Below, in pieces: positions 63,475 to 64,000 of a stretch of DNA of 64,000 bases (the first letter of the stretch is position 1; each line of letters begins with the position of its first letter). Position numbers and translations under genes: made by a program. Under the pieces are notes generated by a model, which saw nothing but the letters and a program-made list of their open reading frames with translations, had not been told where the DNA came from and did not search any database. Source of the stretch: Spiroplasma_E sp902809815 (GTDB taxonomy: Bacteria; Bacillota_I; Bacilli_A; Mycoplasmatales; VBWQ01); the NCBI RefSeq assembly GCF_964030925.1, contig NZ_OZ034992.1:1860001-1924000 (forward strand), read 5' to 3'.

Positions 63475-63978
63475 TTAATTATTTAAATCTCAAATGATAT
63501 CTTCTTCATCAAATTCTATATTTTGAATAGCCGCTTCTTTTTCTTGAAGCTGATTAGTATTAGTAAAGGCAATATCAGTACTATAATTAGGACTTTTAAA
63601 AGCATCATCTAAATGAATTTTATTCTCATCTCTTGGTTTTGAATAATTAATATTAGTGTTATTACCACTACTATCTTTTTTACGATTATCTAAAAAAGTA
63701 ACAGTTTGTGCAACCACTTCAGTAATATATAGTTCTTTTCCATTCTGATCTGTTGATTTTCTTACTGACAGTCTTCCTGAAACTGAAATTAAAGAACCTT
63801 TAACTAAATAATTAGTCATATTTTCAGCAACTTTATTTCAAGCCATACATGAAATATAATCAACTTGATTTTGAATATTATTAACTGCAAGTGTAAAAAA
63901 AGTAAAAGGTTTTCCTGTTGAAGTTTGATGTAACTTTAAATCACGAGTGATTCTACCAATTAATGTAACAATATTCAT
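63475..63978 (-). CDS. ssb: Single-stranded DNA-binding protein (167 aa)
   Basis: OB-fold SSB: MNIVTLIGRITRDLKLHQTS, FTFFTLAVNN, ISCMAWNKVAENM, GSLISVSGRLSVRKS. Disordered Asn/Ser linker and acidic C-terminus EFDEEDIIWDLNN, where the last Trp is TGA. Sits upstream of rpsR as in the usual rpsF-ssb-rpsR operon (rpsF would lie beyond the window). Confidence 0.96.
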
Positions 63979-64000
63979 TTTTTATCCTCACTTTTAACTT

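Overview
ORGANISM. The window is from a mollicute, most likely a Spiroplasma. It is extremely AT-rich, UGA is read as tryptophan in nearly every gene (all coordinates below use genetic code 4), and lipoproteins, wall-less physiology (no endolysin anywhere) and an M.SssI-like methyltransferase remnant fit that genus. Only the right end (59.2-64 kb) is ordinary chromosome: dnaB, rplI, gdpP, rpsR and ssb, all on the minus strand. Almost everything else is mobile DNA.

PROPHAGES. Four related tailed-phage (caudovirus-like) units are present. Prophage A (1-6908, left part outside the window) shows a fibre gene, small membrane genes and a minus-strand early operon with a PD-(D/E)XK exonuclease and RecT. 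Remnant B (8077-12580) is the core of a similar phage in opposite orientation, cut at both ends by inverted copies of one IS; it keeps RecT, a RuvC-like resolvase and the end of a tail gene. P2 (about 16.5-31.7 kb) carries scaffold, capsid, fibre, portal and tail genes and a RuvC-like resolvase on the minus strand, but no recognisable terminase ATPase. P3 (34450-54835, 20,386 bp) looks complete: transposase, small terminase, scaffold, capsid, fibre, large terminase, portal, tail protein on the plus strand, then a DUF3800 cargo gene and an early operon (RuvC-like resolvase, Erf annealing protein, ribbon-helix-helix regulator, many zinc-ribbon microproteins) on the minus strand.

HOW P3 MOVES. 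P3 sits inside an IS5-like element that is otherwise intact: the two IS halves (33671-34449 and 54845-55221) join to exactly 1156 bp, the length of a sibling copy at 12581-13736. The insertion is flanked by a 9-bp direct repeat (CTAAACAAG) and P3 ends in imperfect inverted repeats (GGRCGTATT). The only recombinase in P3 is a UPF0236/ISLre2-type DDE transposase 184 bp from its left end. The sequence therefore describes a transposable tailed phage whose integration enzyme belongs to an IS family rather than the MuA or tyrosine/serine integrase groups. A, P2 and P3 also share a roughly 270-nt putative non-coding RNA transcribed toward the right end and terminated about 40 bp before it.

OTHER REGIONS. 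13.7-16.4 kb holds remnants, a small protein ending in a CAAX-like box, a repeat protein with YEEI/ENIYDTL tyrosine motifs and a surface lipoprotein. 31.7-33.7 kb is a mosaic of IS3 and plasmid Rep pieces plus a MITE-like element. 55.2-59.2 kb holds a broken restriction-modification locus, an IS3 element and a lipoprotein with seven repeats. Many early genes are very small and overlap by 1-8 bases, indicating translational coupling.
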